A stretch of 64,000 nt of DNA from an uncultured Sphingomonadaceae bacterium (GTDB lineage: Bacteria > Pseudomonadota > Alphaproteobacteria > Sphingomonadales > Sphingomonadaceae). The notes below the pieces were generated by a model. It searched no databases and was not told the DNA's origin. It saw nothing but the letters and a program-made list of their open reading frames with translations. Each line of letters starts with the position of its first letter. The first letter of the stretch is position 1. Location: contig CANMVC010000002.1 of assembly GCA_947501325.1 (NCBI GenBank), forward strand, positions 930,001 to 994,000, written 5' to 3'. The translations under genes and the position numbers were made by a program. Shown here in pieces: positions 17,368-26,908 of this stretch.

Positions 17368-18646
17368 GGATATCAAAAACCAAAAAAAAGATCAGGCAAG
17401 TGATGGCGAGAAACCCGCTGCTTGCTGAAAGAGCTATTATCGCTGCTTTTCCGCTTTTCCAGCCAGCGGTAAAAACTGTCACGGCCGTTTTGAAGGCCAT
17501 ATTGGCAAATACAGTGACAGCAAGAACAAAGCCCGCAAGATTTTTTGATATTGCTCCCTCAGATAACCTACCGAGCGTAACAATCGCCGCATCGACATCC
17601 AAAGACCCAATGATGAGCGTCAATATCGCGATCCCGCTGCTGCCATATCTCGCTTCTGCCCACCGCGCGGCCAACAGCATCACAGCAATCGTCAGCGCGA
17701 ACAGAAAGGCAGGCAAGAGATGGATAGGATTGCCTGTTTCAACGGCTTCATCCGTTCTGGCGGCCCCACTTTTGCGTAGCAGAAGCAAACCAAAGACCGC
17801 GGCAATTATAACTGCAGGCATCAAGATCATGGCTAGTGGAACGAACGCAAAGCGGGCAAGAATGAAGCACAGCAACAAAACCCGGACGTACATCACTGCC
17901 GATGCCAAAGCGATCCCGGCGGACAGGCTGCGCCGGCTGCTGTCCTCCGACCGCATTCTTTGCGCCAGCGAAGCCGTTACTGCGGTTGAACTATAGGCAC
18001 CGCCGATTACGGCCGTCACGACAGTACCGTGGGCGGCACCGAATATCCTGTTGGCAACATATCCGAGGAAGGAAAGACCGGTAATCAAGATCACAATTAG
18101 CCAGAGTTCCCTGGGATTCCAGGCATCATAAGGTCCATAAGGTTGGTCTGGAAGAAAGGGTAAAATTGCGGCGGCAATTATTGCAAAACGAGCCAGAGCC
18201 TTGACATCTGTAGGTCCCAATTTTCTCAATAGGCCGTGCAGTTCCGTGCGCATTGCAAGCAATGCTGTGACAATAGCCGCACCGGCCATTGCCAAAGCCG
18301 GATAACCGCTCCCCGCCAGCAGGCCCAGGCTCAAGGTTAGCAGTGATGTCACAAAGCTGGTGATGCTATATCCGTCAGGATCGTGGATCGACCTGGCGTA
18401 GCTGACTCCCAGCATGGCAACAATTCCCAACAGCAATATCGCCGCAATTGACAATCCGATAACCTGTGCAATCAGGGCAACCAAACCACCGAGACCACCA
18501 AGCAGAGCAAAAGTACGAAATCCGGCTACCCGCGAACCTTCCAGTTCGCCGCGTAAAGACCAGCCGCGCTCAATCCCGATCAACAAGCCTGCCAGCAACG
18601 CAATTGCGAGATTGCGATATATTTCTAAGCCCAGAATTTCTCCCAT
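17360..18646 (-). CDS. MgtC/SapB-DUF4010 family membrane protein
   Basis: The 428-residue inner-membrane protein starts at ATG 18646 (two TTG codons just before it are alternatives; no start has a strong ribosome site). The N-terminal MgtC-like half shows LAIALLAGLLIGIERGW and VAGFRTFALLGGLGGLVALI. The second half is the DUF4010 unit with AHGTVVTAVIGGAYSSTAVTASLA and SLDVDAAIVTLG. About twelve spans are visible. MgtC-like proteins help survival at low magnesium or acid pH, but the role of the long DUF4010 form is not known. It lies 42 bases after the acyl carrier protein gene and is probably the last gene of the formate/acetate/pyruvate operon. Confidence 0.75.
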   Translation of the reverse strand: MGEILGLEIYRNLAIALLAGLLIGIERGWSLRGELEGSRVAGFRTFALLGGLGGLVALIAQVIGLSIAAILLLGIVAMLGVSYARSIHDPDGYSITSFVTSLLTLSLGLLAGSGYPALAMAGAAIVTALLAMRTELHGLLRKLGPTDVKALARFAIIAAAILPFLPDQPYGPYDAWNPRELWLIVILITGLSFLGYVANRIFGAAHGTVVTAVIGGAYSSTAVTASLAQRMRSEDSSRRSLSAGIALASAVMYVRVLLLCFILARFAFVPLAMILMPAVIIAAVFGLLLLRKSGAARTDEAVETGNPIHLLPAFLFALTIAVMLLAARWAEARYGSSGIAILTLIIGSLDVDAAIVTLGRLSEGAISKNLAGFVLAVTVFANMAFKTAVTVFTAGWKSGKAAIIALSASSGFLAITCLIFFLVFDIRF

Positions 18647-18688
18647 CAACAAACTGCCAATCGAGATGGCAGGACAAAAAGCAATTGG

Positions 18689-18937
18689 TTATTCTGAGAT
18701 TTTTTCAAGCAAATATTCCAGTGCGTCATTCATAGTCAGCAAACGCGGCGCATCACTATCAGGAATATCAATATTCAGCCGAAGATGAAGCGCTGCGAGC
18801 AGGTTGTATATGTCCATGGAATCAAGATCAAATTTCTCCTGGATATTGTCACTATCCTGAATCTTCAAACCTTCGATTTCCGGAGCGATGCCGGTCAGCT
18901 CCTCGACGAATATCGCTTTTAGGTCTTCGCGGGTCAT
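18689..18937 (-). CDS. Stand-alone acyl carrier protein
   Basis: This 82-residue protein has the ACP helix pattern and the attachment motif FDLDSMDIYNLL with Ser-40 for 4'-phosphopantetheine. Its ATG overlaps the stop of the E2 gene as ATGA (18934-18937), so it is coupled to a 2-oxo-acid dehydrogenase subunit rather than to fatty acid synthesis genes. No ketosynthase or AcpS is near. It could carry an acyl group made by the E2 or serve lipoate supply, which is made on ACP. The role is inferred from the operon only. Confidence 0.8.
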   Translation of the reverse strand: MTREDLKAIFVEELTGIAPEIEGLKIQDSDNIQEKFDLDSMDIYNLLAALHLRLNIDIPDSDAPRLLTMNDALEYLLEKISE

Positions 18938-20091
18938 AAAGCCTCCGGTGATGCAATTTGGTCAGCAATAGCGTTCAAGAAAAGTCCGCCACGATGACCG
19001 TCACTGGCCCGGTGATCGGCAGCCAGCGTCATATGGAGCACGGGGCGCGGCAAGACTTCATCTTCAATCACCCAAGGCCGCCGGGACACTTTACCAAATC
19101 CGATTATCGCGACTTGCGGCGGATAGATAATCGGAAATACGCCCTCAACGCCTCGGTCTCCCAGGCTGTTTACCGTGATCGTCGAACTTGTCAGTTCTGA
19201 TGCCCGAAAACTGCCGCGCCTCACCCGGCCTACCAGGTCCCGCATCTGCGTCATCAATTCCGAAAGCGAGAGTGCATCGGCATTTTGAATGGCCGGTGCT
19301 ACCAGACCGCCGCCACGAATGGTGATTGCCACCCCGGCATTGACTGTTTTGCTGGGAATAAAGCCATCGGCTTCATATACCCCATTGAACTCGGGAAACT
19401 CATGGACCGCAGTAGCAACAGCCTTGACCAGAAGCGCTCCGAATAAAATACGCTCAGGCGGTGAGCGGTCGGCATTATAGTCATCAAGCCAGAACTGAGC
19501 AGCAGACACATCCATCCGATGGTTCAGATAATAATGCGGGATTTCCCTTTTTGAGCGTGACATAGCGGTGGCAATGGCATGCCGCATTGCCTCCGGATCA
19601 ATACCGCGCGTGGGCGGTTGAATTCCCGCTTCCTGCAAATCGGCAAGCCGTATGGCGCCATCCGGCCCGGAACCCTGAACGGCCGCGAGATCAATCCCCT
19701 GCTCCTTTGCAAACTGGCGAGCGGCTGGCGATGCCCGCTCAGGCGAACCTTCATCAACGCTTTGCGGTTTCAAAACAGGTCCGGGTTGCACGGGAGGAGT
19801 GGCATCCGCTTTTTCGACCGTGGTTTCGGGAACAGCGGCTTCGACCGCAGCTTCCCCTTCAACCAAAATGGTAGCCAATGGTGCGCCAACCGGCACCCTC
19901 TTCCCCTCTTCCACCAGGATATCTGTAATCTCACCATCTTCGAAAATCTCGATCTCGATGGCCCCTTTGTCGGTCTCAACCACCGCGATGATATCGCCGC
20001 GCTTCACCGCGTCCCCTGCCGCCTTCAGCCATTCCACAAGCACAGCGGATTCCATATCGGCACCCAGCGATGGCATGGCGAACACTCCCAT
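18934..20091 (-). CDS. 2-oxo-acid dehydrogenase E2, dihydrolipoamide acetyltransferase
   Basis: The 385-residue subunit has one lipoyl domain (residues 1-75, Lys-42 in ETDKGAIEIE) and a proline-rich linker. A peripheral subunit-binding domain follows (ASPAARQFAKEQGIDLAAVQ, near 115-150), then the catalytic core from about 165 ending in LAADHRASDGHRGG, which holds the His/Asp active-site pair. With the E1 genes upstream it forms a pyruvate dehydrogenase-like complex making acetyl-CoA. No E3 gene is in the operon; lipoamide dehydrogenase must come from elsewhere. ATG 20091 follows the E1 beta stop by 3 bases and the gene overlaps the ACP gene. Confidence 0.88.
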   Translation of the reverse strand: MGVFAMPSLGADMESAVLVEWLKAAGDAVKRGDIIAVVETDKGAIEIEIFEDGEITDILVEEGKRVPVGAPLATILVEGEAAVEAAVPETTVEKADATPPVQPGPVLKPQSVDEGSPERASPAARQFAKEQGIDLAAVQGSGPDGAIRLADLQEAGIQPPTRGIDPEAMRHAIATAMSRSKREIPHYYLNHRMDVSAAQFWLDDYNADRSPPERILFGALLVKAVATAVHEFPEFNGVYEADGFIPSKTVNAGVAITIRGGGLVAPAIQNADALSLSELMTQMRDLVGRVRRGSFRASELTSSTITVNSLGDRGVEGVFPIIYPPQVAIIGFGKVSRRPWVIEDEVLPRPVLHMTLAADHRASDGHRGGLFLNAIADQIASPEAL

Positions 20092-20094
20092 TAT

Positions 20095-21075
20095 TCAGGT
20101 TCCAGCCAGCTTGCGGGCCGCCTCCACAATCCCATCAACCTGAGGCAATGCCGCTTCTTCAAGATGCTTGGCATAGGGAATCGGCACTTCTGCACTGCAC
20201 AGCCTTGTTGGCGGCGCATCCAGCGTCCAGAAAGTCTGCTCCATTATCCGCGCCATGATCTCGGCCGAAAGGCTGCCGGATCGCCAGCCTTCATCGACAA
20301 TCAAGGCCCGGCGAGTTTTCGCTACGGAAGTCATGATGGTTGAATCGTCAAGCGGCCGAAGAACACGCAGATCTATTACTTCAGCGGAAACGCCGGCAGC
20401 CGACAATTTTTCGGCTGCTTCCAGACATTTCCACAACGATCCGCCGTAGGTGATCAAACTGATATCGTTTCCGCTGCGCTCCACCTTCGCATGATCTATA
20501 TCGATAGCGCCCAGGTCTTCTGGAACATCGCCTTCGCGGTTATAAAGCAGCGCATTTTCAAAAATCAGCACAGGATCGGGATCTTCAAGCGCTCGCGGCA
20601 GCATGGCCCGGGCATCAGCTACAGTTGCAGGAGCCAGAATGCGTAGGCCCGGAATATGCGCAAACCAGCCTTCAAGACTATGCGAATGCTGTGCCGCCAG
20701 CTGTCGTCCTGCCCCCGTTGCCATGCGGATCACGAGCGACACATGAAACTGCCCACCTGACATGTGGCGGAGCGTGGCTGCACTATTCATGATCTGGTCC
20801 AGCGCAAGAAGCGCGAAGTTGCAGGTCATAATTTCGACAATAGGCCGCATCCCACCTAGCGCTGCACCTATGCCCGCACCGGAAAAGCCGGATTCACTGA
20901 GCGGCGTGTCCCGCACGCGTTCCGGCCCGAATTCGTCGAGCATTCCTTTGCTCACCGCATAGCACCCGCCATAGTGGCCAACATCCTCCCCCATGAGAAA
21001 CACCCGGTCATCAGCGGACATTGCCGCCCATATCGCCTCGCGCATAGCTTCGCGGTAGGTCATACGGTTGCTCAT
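20095..21075 (-). CDS. Pyruvate dehydrogenase-type E1 beta subunit
   Basis: The 326-residue subunit starts at ATG 21075 ([20 protein letters not shown]), overlapping the E1 alpha stop as ATGA; a longer frame upstream would run into E1 alpha. Typical E1 beta features are [20 protein letters not shown] near residue 24, the TPP contact region [19 protein letters not shown], and the C-terminal domain [11 protein letters not shown]. It pairs with E1 alpha to decarboxylate pyruvate (or acetoin) with thiamine diphosphate. The acetoin or branched-chain alternative cannot be excluded, but the acetyl-CoA synthetase neighbour favours a C2 product. Confidence 0.88.
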   Translation of the reverse strand: MSNRMTYREAMREAIWAAMSADDRVFLMGEDVGHYGGCYAVSKGMLDEFGPERVRDTPLSESGFSGAGIGAALGGMRPIVEIMTCNFALLALDQIMNSAATLRHMSGGQFHVSLVIRMATGAGRQLAAQHSHSLEGWFAHIPGLRILAPATVADARAMLPRALEDPDPVLIFENALLYNREGDVPEDLGAIDIDHAKVERSGNDISLITYGGSLWKCLEAAEKLSAAGVSAEVIDLRVLRPLDDSTIMTSVAKTRRALIVDEGWRSGSLSAEIMARIMEQTFWTLDAPPTRLCSAEVPIPYAKHLEEAALPQVDGIVEAARKLAGT

Positions 21076-22058
21076 AGCCTGGCTTCCGCGCCGACATTGT
21101 TCAACAAGGTCTCGACCGGCTCCCACGAGCCCGCTTCGGCAAATTCAACGGCGGCCGCAACTTCGCTTGCGACTTCGGTTTCGATTTCATCTACATCACC
21201 CTGATTTAACTCACCGGCTTCCATTGCCCATGTCTGAAAGCGCTTTATGGGACCCGCCTCGGTCCACTGGCGTACTTCTTCCTTATCGCGATAAAGCTCG
21301 GCATCGAACATCGAATGGGCGCGGAACCGATAGGTTTGGCATTCCAGAAAATAGGGCCCGCTTCCTGCACGTACAAAATCAACCGCCCGCCGAGCCGCCA
21401 CTTCCACATCCACAATATTCATCCCGTCAACTGTCTCTGACTCGATATTGTAGGAGGCCGCCTTGGCATGGATGTCCGTTTCCGACTCAGAAATATCCAG
21501 CGCTGTTCCCATCGCATAAAGGTTGTTTTCACAAACGAACAATACCGGCAGCTTCCAAAGCGCCGCCAGATTGAGACTTTCGTGAAATTCGCCTTCCGCA
21601 GCCGCGCCTTCCCCAAAAAAGCAGACGGTAACATTGCTCCGAGCCTGCATCTGGTCGGCGAGTGCCAAACCAACTGCAAGCGGCAGTCCGCCGCCGACAA
21701 TCGCATTCCCACCATAAAAGCGGGTTGGTGCATGAAACAGATGCATTGACCCGCCGCGACCCCGGCTGCACCCCTCCTGCTTGCCATACATTTCCGCCAT
21801 AATTTCACCGGCAGGCACACCGCGTAGCAGTGCATGACCATGCTCGCGATAGGTGGCGACAACCGCATCTTCATCCTGCAGCACCTGCATGATCCCCGCT
21901 GCCACAGCCTCCTCACCGATATAGAGATGAAGAAAACCGCGAATTTTCTCTTTGGTATAAAGCTCGGCGCATTTCTCCTCGAAACGCCGTACGCGGAGCA
22001 TCTGCTTCAGCAGGGTCCGGCAATGTTTTCGATCAAGGCGCAGCTTGCTTAGAGTCAT
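21072..22058 (-). CDS. Pyruvate dehydrogenase-type E1 alpha subunit
   Basis: This 328-residue subunit carries the thiamine diphosphate motif [20 protein letters not shown] (GDG is GEG here) ending with ENN at the usual distance. Upstream are [20 protein letters not shown] and [12 protein letters not shown], and [12 protein letters not shown] forms the phosphorylation-loop region of the family. It forms a heterotetramer with E1 beta. The ATG at 22058 overlaps the stop of acetyl-CoA synthetase (ATGA 22055-22058). A sphingomonad would be expected to have a housekeeping pdhAB elsewhere, so this copy is probably a condition-specific set for oxygen-limited growth. Confidence 0.88.
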   Translation of the reverse strand: MTLSKLRLDRKHCRTLLKQMLRVRRFEEKCAELYTKEKIRGFLHLYIGEEAVAAGIMQVLQDEDAVVATYREHGHALLRGVPAGEIMAEMYGKQEGCSRGRGGSMHLFHAPTRFYGGNAIVGGGLPLAVGLALADQMQARSNVTVCFFGEGAAAEGEFHESLNLAALWKLPVLFVCENNLYAMGTALDISESETDIHAKAASYNIESETVDGMNIVDVEVAARRAVDFVRAGSGPYFLECQTYRFRAHSMFDAELYRDKEEVRQWTEAGPIKRFQTWAMEAGELNQGDVDEIETEVASEVAAAVEFAEAGSWEPVETLLNNVGAEARL

Positions 22059-23842
22059 GATGAGGCCTTTTCCAGAGTGGATAGATCACCTTCGGGTAGA
22101 CCCAGCTCCCGTGCCTTCAAAAGACGGCGCATGATTTTCCCTGACTTGGTGCGCGGCAAATCATCAACGAACACGATTTGGCGGGGTGCGATAGCCGAAC
22201 CCAGACGTTTTCGGGCATGGCCGAGCAAAGACTTCTGCAGCGCATCATCCGCCTCGTGACCGGGGTTGAGCAGAACATAGGCCTTTACGATTTCACCCGC
22301 ACGCGGATCGGGAACACCGATGACACCAGCCTCTGCAACGGCCGGATGCTCGATCAGCGCACTTTCCACTTCAAACGGACCAATCAGATGACCCGCCGAT
22401 TTGATCACGTCATCAGCACGGCCGACAAACCAGAAATAGCCATCTTCGTCCCGCATCGCGAGATCTCCGGAGAAATACCAACCGTCCTTGAAACAGGCCT
22501 GATACCGGGCGTCTTCATTGAGATATCCCCGGAACATCGACGGCCAACCCGCTTTTAGCGCCAGATGGCCCGGTGTCATTGCGGCGGTGACAAATTTCAT
22601 CTCATCGCCATTCTCATCGATGATTGCTGCCTCAATTCCGGGCAATGGTTTCCCCATCGAACCCGGCTTTACGTCCATCCCTGCATAGTTTGAGATCATG
22701 ATGCCGCCCGTTTCAGTCTGCCACCAATTGTCATGAAATGGCTTGCCAAAAACACGGGCGCTCCAGACAACCGCCTCGGGATTGAGCGGTTCACCGACAC
22801 TGGCCATGAACCGGAGCGCCGACAAATCCCGCGCTCGCGGCAAGTCGTCGCCGGCCATCATCAGCAGGCGAATTGCGGTTGGTGCGGTGTACCAGACGTT
22901 GACTTTCTCGGCCTCAAGAAAATCATACCAGCTTTCGGCATCAAACTCTCCGGCATCGACCAACATTGTGACACCATTGGTCAATGGAGCGACAATGCCG
23001 TAAGACATGCCCGTTACCCACCCGGGATCAGCGGTGCACCAGTAAATATCGCCTTCCCTCAGATCAAGTGCGAGGCGCCCCGTGGCCTTATGGGCAATAA
23101 CGGCAGCATGAGCATGAAGCGCGCCTTTGGGTTTACCGGTTGTCCCGCTGGTGAAATGCAGAAGTGCGTTATCATCCAGCTTTGTGGCGGCAATCTCAAA
23201 ATCTGCCTTGGTCTTGGCAAGCAGCGCCGCCATATCCAGAGTATCCGCCGGAGCATGGTCATCAGCATCCACCAGCAGCACATGGCGAAGCGAAGGCAGG
23301 TCTGCGCGGGCCGATGCCACTTTGCGTATATAGTTGCTTTGAGTCGTGATCAGCACGGACGCTTCGCCAATTTCCATCCGCGCACGCACAGGTTCGGGAC
23401 CGAATACCGAGAATAGGGGGCAAAATGTCGCGCCCGCTTTCAAGCTTCCCAAAGCCGCAAAATATAGCTCAGGAATGCGGCCAAGCAGGGAGAAAACCGT
23501 TTCACTAGGCTTAACACCCAAGTCCTGTAGCATTCTTGCAAAGCGGTCCGTTTCGAACTTAAGATCGGTATAAGTGAAATCCCGCCTCACCCCATCCCGG
23601 GCTATCCAGCGCAATGCCAATCTGCCGCCCCTGCCCTCCGCAACATGGCGGTCGACCGCTTCATGGGCGATATTGAGCATGCCGGGTTCCGGTCCGCCCA
23701 TGGTGCCACTGATTTCCTCCCAGGCAAACTCAGCAGCCGCCTTTTCATAATCAGGCATATTGGCAGTGGCACACTGAGCTTCCGGTTTATGGATTAAATC
23801 AACTGTCACGGCCTGCTCCCTGTCCAAGACATCATCTTGCAT
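22055..23842 (-). CDS. Acetate--CoA ligase (acetyl-CoA synthetase, short form)
   Basis: The start at ATG 23842 ([10 protein letters not shown]) has AAGGAG 9 bases upstream; this gives 595 residues, an 11-base overlap with the formate dehydrogenase gene. Adenylate-forming motifs are present: [15 protein letters not shown] near residue 225, the [10 protein letters not shown] core near 370, [16 protein letters not shown] near 450 and the C-terminal [12 protein letters not shown], whose Lys is the usual acetylation-controlled residue. It converts acetate, ATP and CoA to acetyl-CoA. In the operon it would recapture acetate while the PDH-like genes handle pyruvate. The form is shorter than the 650-residue AcsA, like the archaeal/Bacillus type. 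Confidence 0.85.
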   Translation of the reverse strand: MQDDVLDREQAVTVDLIHKPEAQCATANMPDYEKAAAEFAWEEISGTMGGPEPGMLNIAHEAVDRHVAEGRGGRLALRWIARDGVRRDFTYTDLKFETDRFARMLQDLGVKPSETVFSLLGRIPELYFAALGSLKAGATFCPLFSVFGPEPVRARMEIGEASVLITTQSNYIRKVASARADLPSLRHVLLVDADDHAPADTLDMAALLAKTKADFEIAATKLDDNALLHFTSGTTGKPKGALHAHAAVIAHKATGRLALDLREGDIYWCTADPGWVTGMSYGIVAPLTNGVTMLVDAGEFDAESWYDFLEAEKVNVWYTAPTAIRLLMMAGDDLPRARDLSALRFMASVGEPLNPEAVVWSARVFGKPFHDNWWQTETGGIMISNYAGMDVKPGSMGKPLPGIEAAIIDENGDEMKFVTAAMTPGHLALKAGWPSMFRGYLNEDARYQACFKDGWYFSGDLAMRDEDGYFWFVGRADDVIKSAGHLIGPFEVESALIEHPAVAEAGVIGVPDPRAGEIVKAYVLLNPGHEADDALQKSLLGHARKRLGSAIAPRQIVFVDDLPRTKSGKIMRRLLKARELGLPEGDLSTLEKASS

Positions 23843-26519
23843 CAGCTGGCACTCCTTCATCTTGATCGCGATCGATACGAACAGCCGTCAGTTTGTATTC
23901 CGGTGCTCCAACCATCCGATCACGATGCGGGCTGGTTACGCGGTTCACATGGCGTGCGGGATCATGAAAACTGGTGAAAGCACGACCTGGCTGTATTCGT
24001 TCACTGATATGGACCGGAAGCCGCGTGCTTCCATAGCGACTGCTCAAACTAACGGTTTCGCCCTCTGACACACCGAGGCACGACGCGTCTTCCGGCGCGA
24101 TATCGAGCGTATCTGTAGGCCGGAGTTGCAAGATGCTGGACCGGCGTGTCATTGTTCCGACATTGAACTGAAAGAGTTTCCGACCCGTACTGAGCATGAT
24201 CGGATAATCCGGATTGGTCTTCTCCGGCGAGGCGCGAAAATGCAAGGGCCGCAAGCGCGCTTTTGGGCCGTGTGGGAAGCGCTTTTCGTGCAAAATCGCG
24301 GTCCCTGGATGACTTTCGTCTGGGCATGGCCATTGTAATCCCTGCTCGTCCAGCCGCTGATAGCTAATGCCGGCAGCGGCAGACCAGACTTGACGGATTT
24401 CGTCCCAAATCTCGTCGGGTGAGGAATAAGAAAAAGCCTCTCCATGGCCCATCCGATCGGCAAGATCACAGATGATTGCCCAGTCGGCGCGCGCGGTTCC
24501 TGGCGGCTCTATAACCTTGTGCACCCGTTGGATGCGGCGCTCGGCATTCATGAACGTGCCGTCTTTCTCAAAACTCGATGCCGCGGGTAGGAGAAGATGT
24601 CCGAAGCTTTTGACCGTTTCAGTTTCAAACAAATCGATAGCAATGACATGGTCAATCTTTGCCAGCGCCTTGGCAACTTCACTCTTGTTCGCAAGCGTCG
24701 CGGCTATATCATAACCAATCACGACCAATGCCTTCAACTCGCCTGCCGCTGCCGCATCGATCATTTGCATCAGATGCAGGCCTCGTCCCTGTGGCAGTTT
24801 CGCGTTCCATGCTTTCTCAAAAGCCTCGCGGGCCTCGTTGACCGGCTGAGCCCCCGCCAAAATCCCGGGGTCGCATCCCATATGGGCTGTGCCCTGAACG
24901 TTATTCTGACCGCGCAGTGGATTGATACCGCAACCAGGACGCCCGATATTGCCGGTGATCAGCGCAAGGTTCACCAAGCCCATTACAGCTTCGGTGCCCT
25001 GAATATGCTCGGTAACGCCTAAGCCATGAGCACAATATGCTGGACCATTGTCTGCATAAATCCTTGCCGCCGCCCGAATATCATCCGCAGACAGCTCGCA
25101 AACCTCAGCGGCGCGCTCGGGCGTCCATTCAAGAACATTTTCTGCATAAGCGTCAAAGTCATCGACACGCCCGTCAATGAAAGTCTTGTCGTGCCGGTCT
25201 TCGACGATGATGACATGGGCAATGGCATTTTGGAGTGCAATGTCGGTACCCGGTTTCAGCGCAAGGTGAACGGTTGCTATGTCTGCAAGCTCTGTCCGGC
25301 GCGGATCAATAACAATCAGTTTGCTCCCGCCGCGCAATACCTGTTGCCGTATCCGTGCACCAATTACCGGATGACATTCCAGCGGATTGGCGCCCGCAAC
25401 GAGAATTGTCGAAGCCTGCTCAATATCATCGAAACTGTTGGTCGCTGCGCCAGCCCCCAATATCGCTTTCATCGCTGCGGCCGTCGGTGTGTGGCAGACC
25501 CGGGCGCAGCAATCGATATTATTGGTACCAACAACCATGCGCGCAAATTTCTGCGCAAGATAACTATCCTCATTGGTGGACCGGGAAGAAGCGAGCACAC
25601 CGATTGCATCTGGCCCATATTCGTCGATGACCGACTGCAACATCTTGGCAGAGGCATCCAGTGCGTGATCCCAACTGATTGCCTTCCAGCCCTCATCATC
25701 GCGCATTCTGGGTTGCACAATCCTGTCTTCGCTGTGCGTAAAACCGAAGCCATAACGTCCCTTGGCACATGCATGCCCCTTATTGACTACAGCATTGTCA
25801 AAGGGTCTGGATGCCACAATATGGCCGGACGAAACGCCCATTTCGATTTCACATCCAACCCCGCAATATGCGCAGGTTGTGCGTTGCCAGATTTCCGGTT
25901 GCAGAGCCGTAGCATCAGTCAGTGCAGCGGTTGGACAGGTATCGACACAGGCACCGCAGGCAATGCATCCGCCCTCCGATAACAGCTCTCCACGCTTAGG
26001 CACAATATGACTCTGTTCACCGCGCGCAACTTCGTGCCAGACACTTTCGCCCTGAACGTTGTCACAAATGCTTACACAGCGCAGGCAATCAATGCACTGG
26101 TTGATATCTACACGAATTTGCGGCATTGAAAGATCAAGAGCTTTTGGTGCAGTTACTTCCCCTGCTGGCGGAACATCGTATCTACGCATCAGCTGGTGAA
26201 GCAGCTTGTCCGGGAACCAATCAAAACTTTCTCTTGAAACACGCGCTGCATACCATGACAGTTCCGTTTTCCGATATTTCTCCAGTTCTGAATTTTGGGT
26301 TACAATCCAGTTCCCTTCAGCAACCGGGGTTTGGCAGGCTGTAACCAGCCTATCTCTGCCCTGAATTTCGACAAGGCACATGCGACATGTTCCGTTGGAA
26401 CTGAAACGATGGTCATGACAGATCGCAGGAATATCAATGCCTACGCTCTGAGCCGCTTCCAGAATGCTTGTACCGCCTTTTACGGATACCGCCTCTCCAT
26501 CAATTTTGCATCGTACCAC
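23832..26519 (-). CDS. Molybdopterin formate dehydrogenase alpha subunit (Cys type)
   Basis: The 895-residue protein starts with GTG 26519 (GGAG 9 bases upstream). A [2Fe-2S] ferredoxin domain has Cys-34, 45, 48 and 62. Two [4Fe-4S] ferredoxin sets follow (Cys-142/145/148/152 and 185/188/191/195), then the catalytic module with its own cluster (Cys-216/219/223/251) and the active site RVCHTPT, with Cys-342 and His-343 in place of selenocysteine. The His-Cys3 cluster common in NuoG/FdsA proteins between residues 80 and 130 is missing. No FdsB/FdsG, NuoE/F or FdhD gene is adjacent, so its electron partner is unknown. A formate channel gene lies 390 bases upstream. The palindrome at 26574-26591 is its likely control site. 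Confidence 0.87.
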   Translation of the reverse strand: MVRCKIDGEAVSVKGGTSILEAAQSVGIDIPAICHDHRFSSNGTCRMCLVEIQGRDRLVTACQTPVAEGNWIVTQNSELEKYRKTELSWYAARVSRESFDWFPDKLLHQLMRRYDVPPAGEVTAPKALDLSMPQIRVDINQCIDCLRCVSICDNVQGESVWHEVARGEQSHIVPKRGELLSEGGCIACGACVDTCPTAALTDATALQPEIWQRTTCAYCGVGCEIEMGVSSGHIVASRPFDNAVVNKGHACAKGRYGFGFTHSEDRIVQPRMRDDEGWKAISWDHALDASAKMLQSVIDEYGPDAIGVLASSRSTNEDSYLAQKFARMVVGTNNIDCCARVCHTPTAAAMKAILGAGAATNSFDDIEQASTILVAGANPLECHPVIGARIRQQVLRGGSKLIVIDPRRTELADIATVHLALKPGTDIALQNAIAHVIIVEDRHDKTFIDGRVDDFDAYAENVLEWTPERAAEVCELSADDIRAAARIYADNGPAYCAHGLGVTEHIQGTEAVMGLVNLALITGNIGRPGCGINPLRGQNNVQGTAHMGCDPGILAGAQPVNEAREAFEKAWNAKLPQGRGLHLMQMIDAAAAGELKALVVIGYDIAATLANKSEVAKALAKIDHVIAIDLFETETVKSFGHLLLPAASSFEKDGTFMNAERRIQRVHKVIEPPGTARADWAIICDLADRMGHGEAFSYSSPDEIWDEIRQVWSAAAGISYQRLDEQGLQWPCPDESHPGTAILHEKRFPHGPKARLRPLHFRASPEKTNPDYPIMLSTGRKLFQFNVGTMTRRSSILQLRPTDTLDIAPEDASCLGVSEGETVSLSSRYGSTRLPVHISERIQPGRAFTSFHDPARHVNRVTSPHRDRMVGAPEYKLTAVRIDRDQDEGVPADAR

Positions 26520-26573
26520 GAGCGCGCTCCAATTGTACGATATCTAATGGACCGGATTTTTAGAGTAGCAGCA

Positions 26574-26591
26574 TTCCGTAATGTTACGGAA
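26574..26591. promoter_or_regulatory. Perfect 18-base palindrome upstream of fdhA operon
   Basis: TTCCGTAATGTTACGGAA has two perfect 8-base arms with a TG centre and lies 55-72 bases before the formate dehydrogenase start. It is distinct from the FNR-type box 73 bases further upstream. It looks like a dimer operator, but I can match it to no named regulator. Confidence 0.5.
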
Positions 26592-26663
26592 GGCAAACCG
26601 GTTCTGTCAGCACAGGCAACTTGGTGGAAACGGAACGACCCAAGTTGAAAAAATGTTGGATTC

Positions 26664-26677
26664 TTGATCGTGATCAA
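26664..26677 (+). promoter_or_regulatory. Perfect FNR/FixK box
   Basis: TTGATCGTGATCAA matches TTGAT-N4-ATCAA in all ten bases. The centre is 26670.5. On the plus strand CATAAA at 26699-26704 stands at the class II distance (28.5 bases to the hexamer edge, identical to the 16469 box). On the minus strand toward formate dehydrogenase, the expected -10 position reads GGGTCG, which is poor. Confidence 0.85.
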
Positions 26678-26710
26678 GTTGGCACTTTTTCAAACTGTCA
26701 TAAATCGAAC

Positions 26711-26873
26711 TGCAAGTTGATGAGTCGTTTGAAATCTTGGGGTTTGCACGAAAGTGTGACTCTATACATCTTCAATGCGACGATGATCCATCTTGCTGAA
26801 GCCTGCGGTGCTCTCTGACACGTATTTGTTGAAAGACAAAAACGAGAAAGAAACACCGCAGGCCGATTTTTTT
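26711..26873 (+). ncRNA. Candidate FNR-controlled small RNA (or 32-codon leader peptide)
   Basis: A transcript starting about 26711-26713, as set by the FNR box and CATAAA hexamer, would run about 160 bases to a hairpin plus T7 ending at 26873, in a gap with no annotated gene on this strand. The downstream gene is convergent, so the RNA serves no following ORF. A 32-codon frame (ATG at 26720, stop at 26818 just inside the terminator stem) has only a weak ribosome site; it may be a small protein instead. The layout recalls FnrS of enterobacteria in regulation, not in sequence. Confidence 0.45.
26801..26873 (+). terminator. Rho-independent-like terminator
   Basis: GCCTGCGGTG (26801-26810) pairs perfectly with CACCGCAGGC (26854-26863). 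The 43-base loop can form an inner TTTGT/ACAAA hairpin. Seven T follow at 26867-26873. The T-run is on the plus strand only, so it ends plus-strand transcription before the convergent formate channel gene. Confidence 0.6.
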
Positions 26874-26908
26874 GTAGTTTAGTCCAACAACATTTTTGGG
26901 CAGTGAAT

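Noticed and set aside
19579-20343. Plus-strand frame of 254 codons
   Set aside because: It is antisense to the E2/E1 beta genes; rich in His and Arg as expected of a shadow of GC-rich coding DNA.
25026-25982. Plus-strand frame of 318 codons
   Set aside because: It is fully antisense to formate dehydrogenase, whose motifs are intact; the translation has no domain and no start site.
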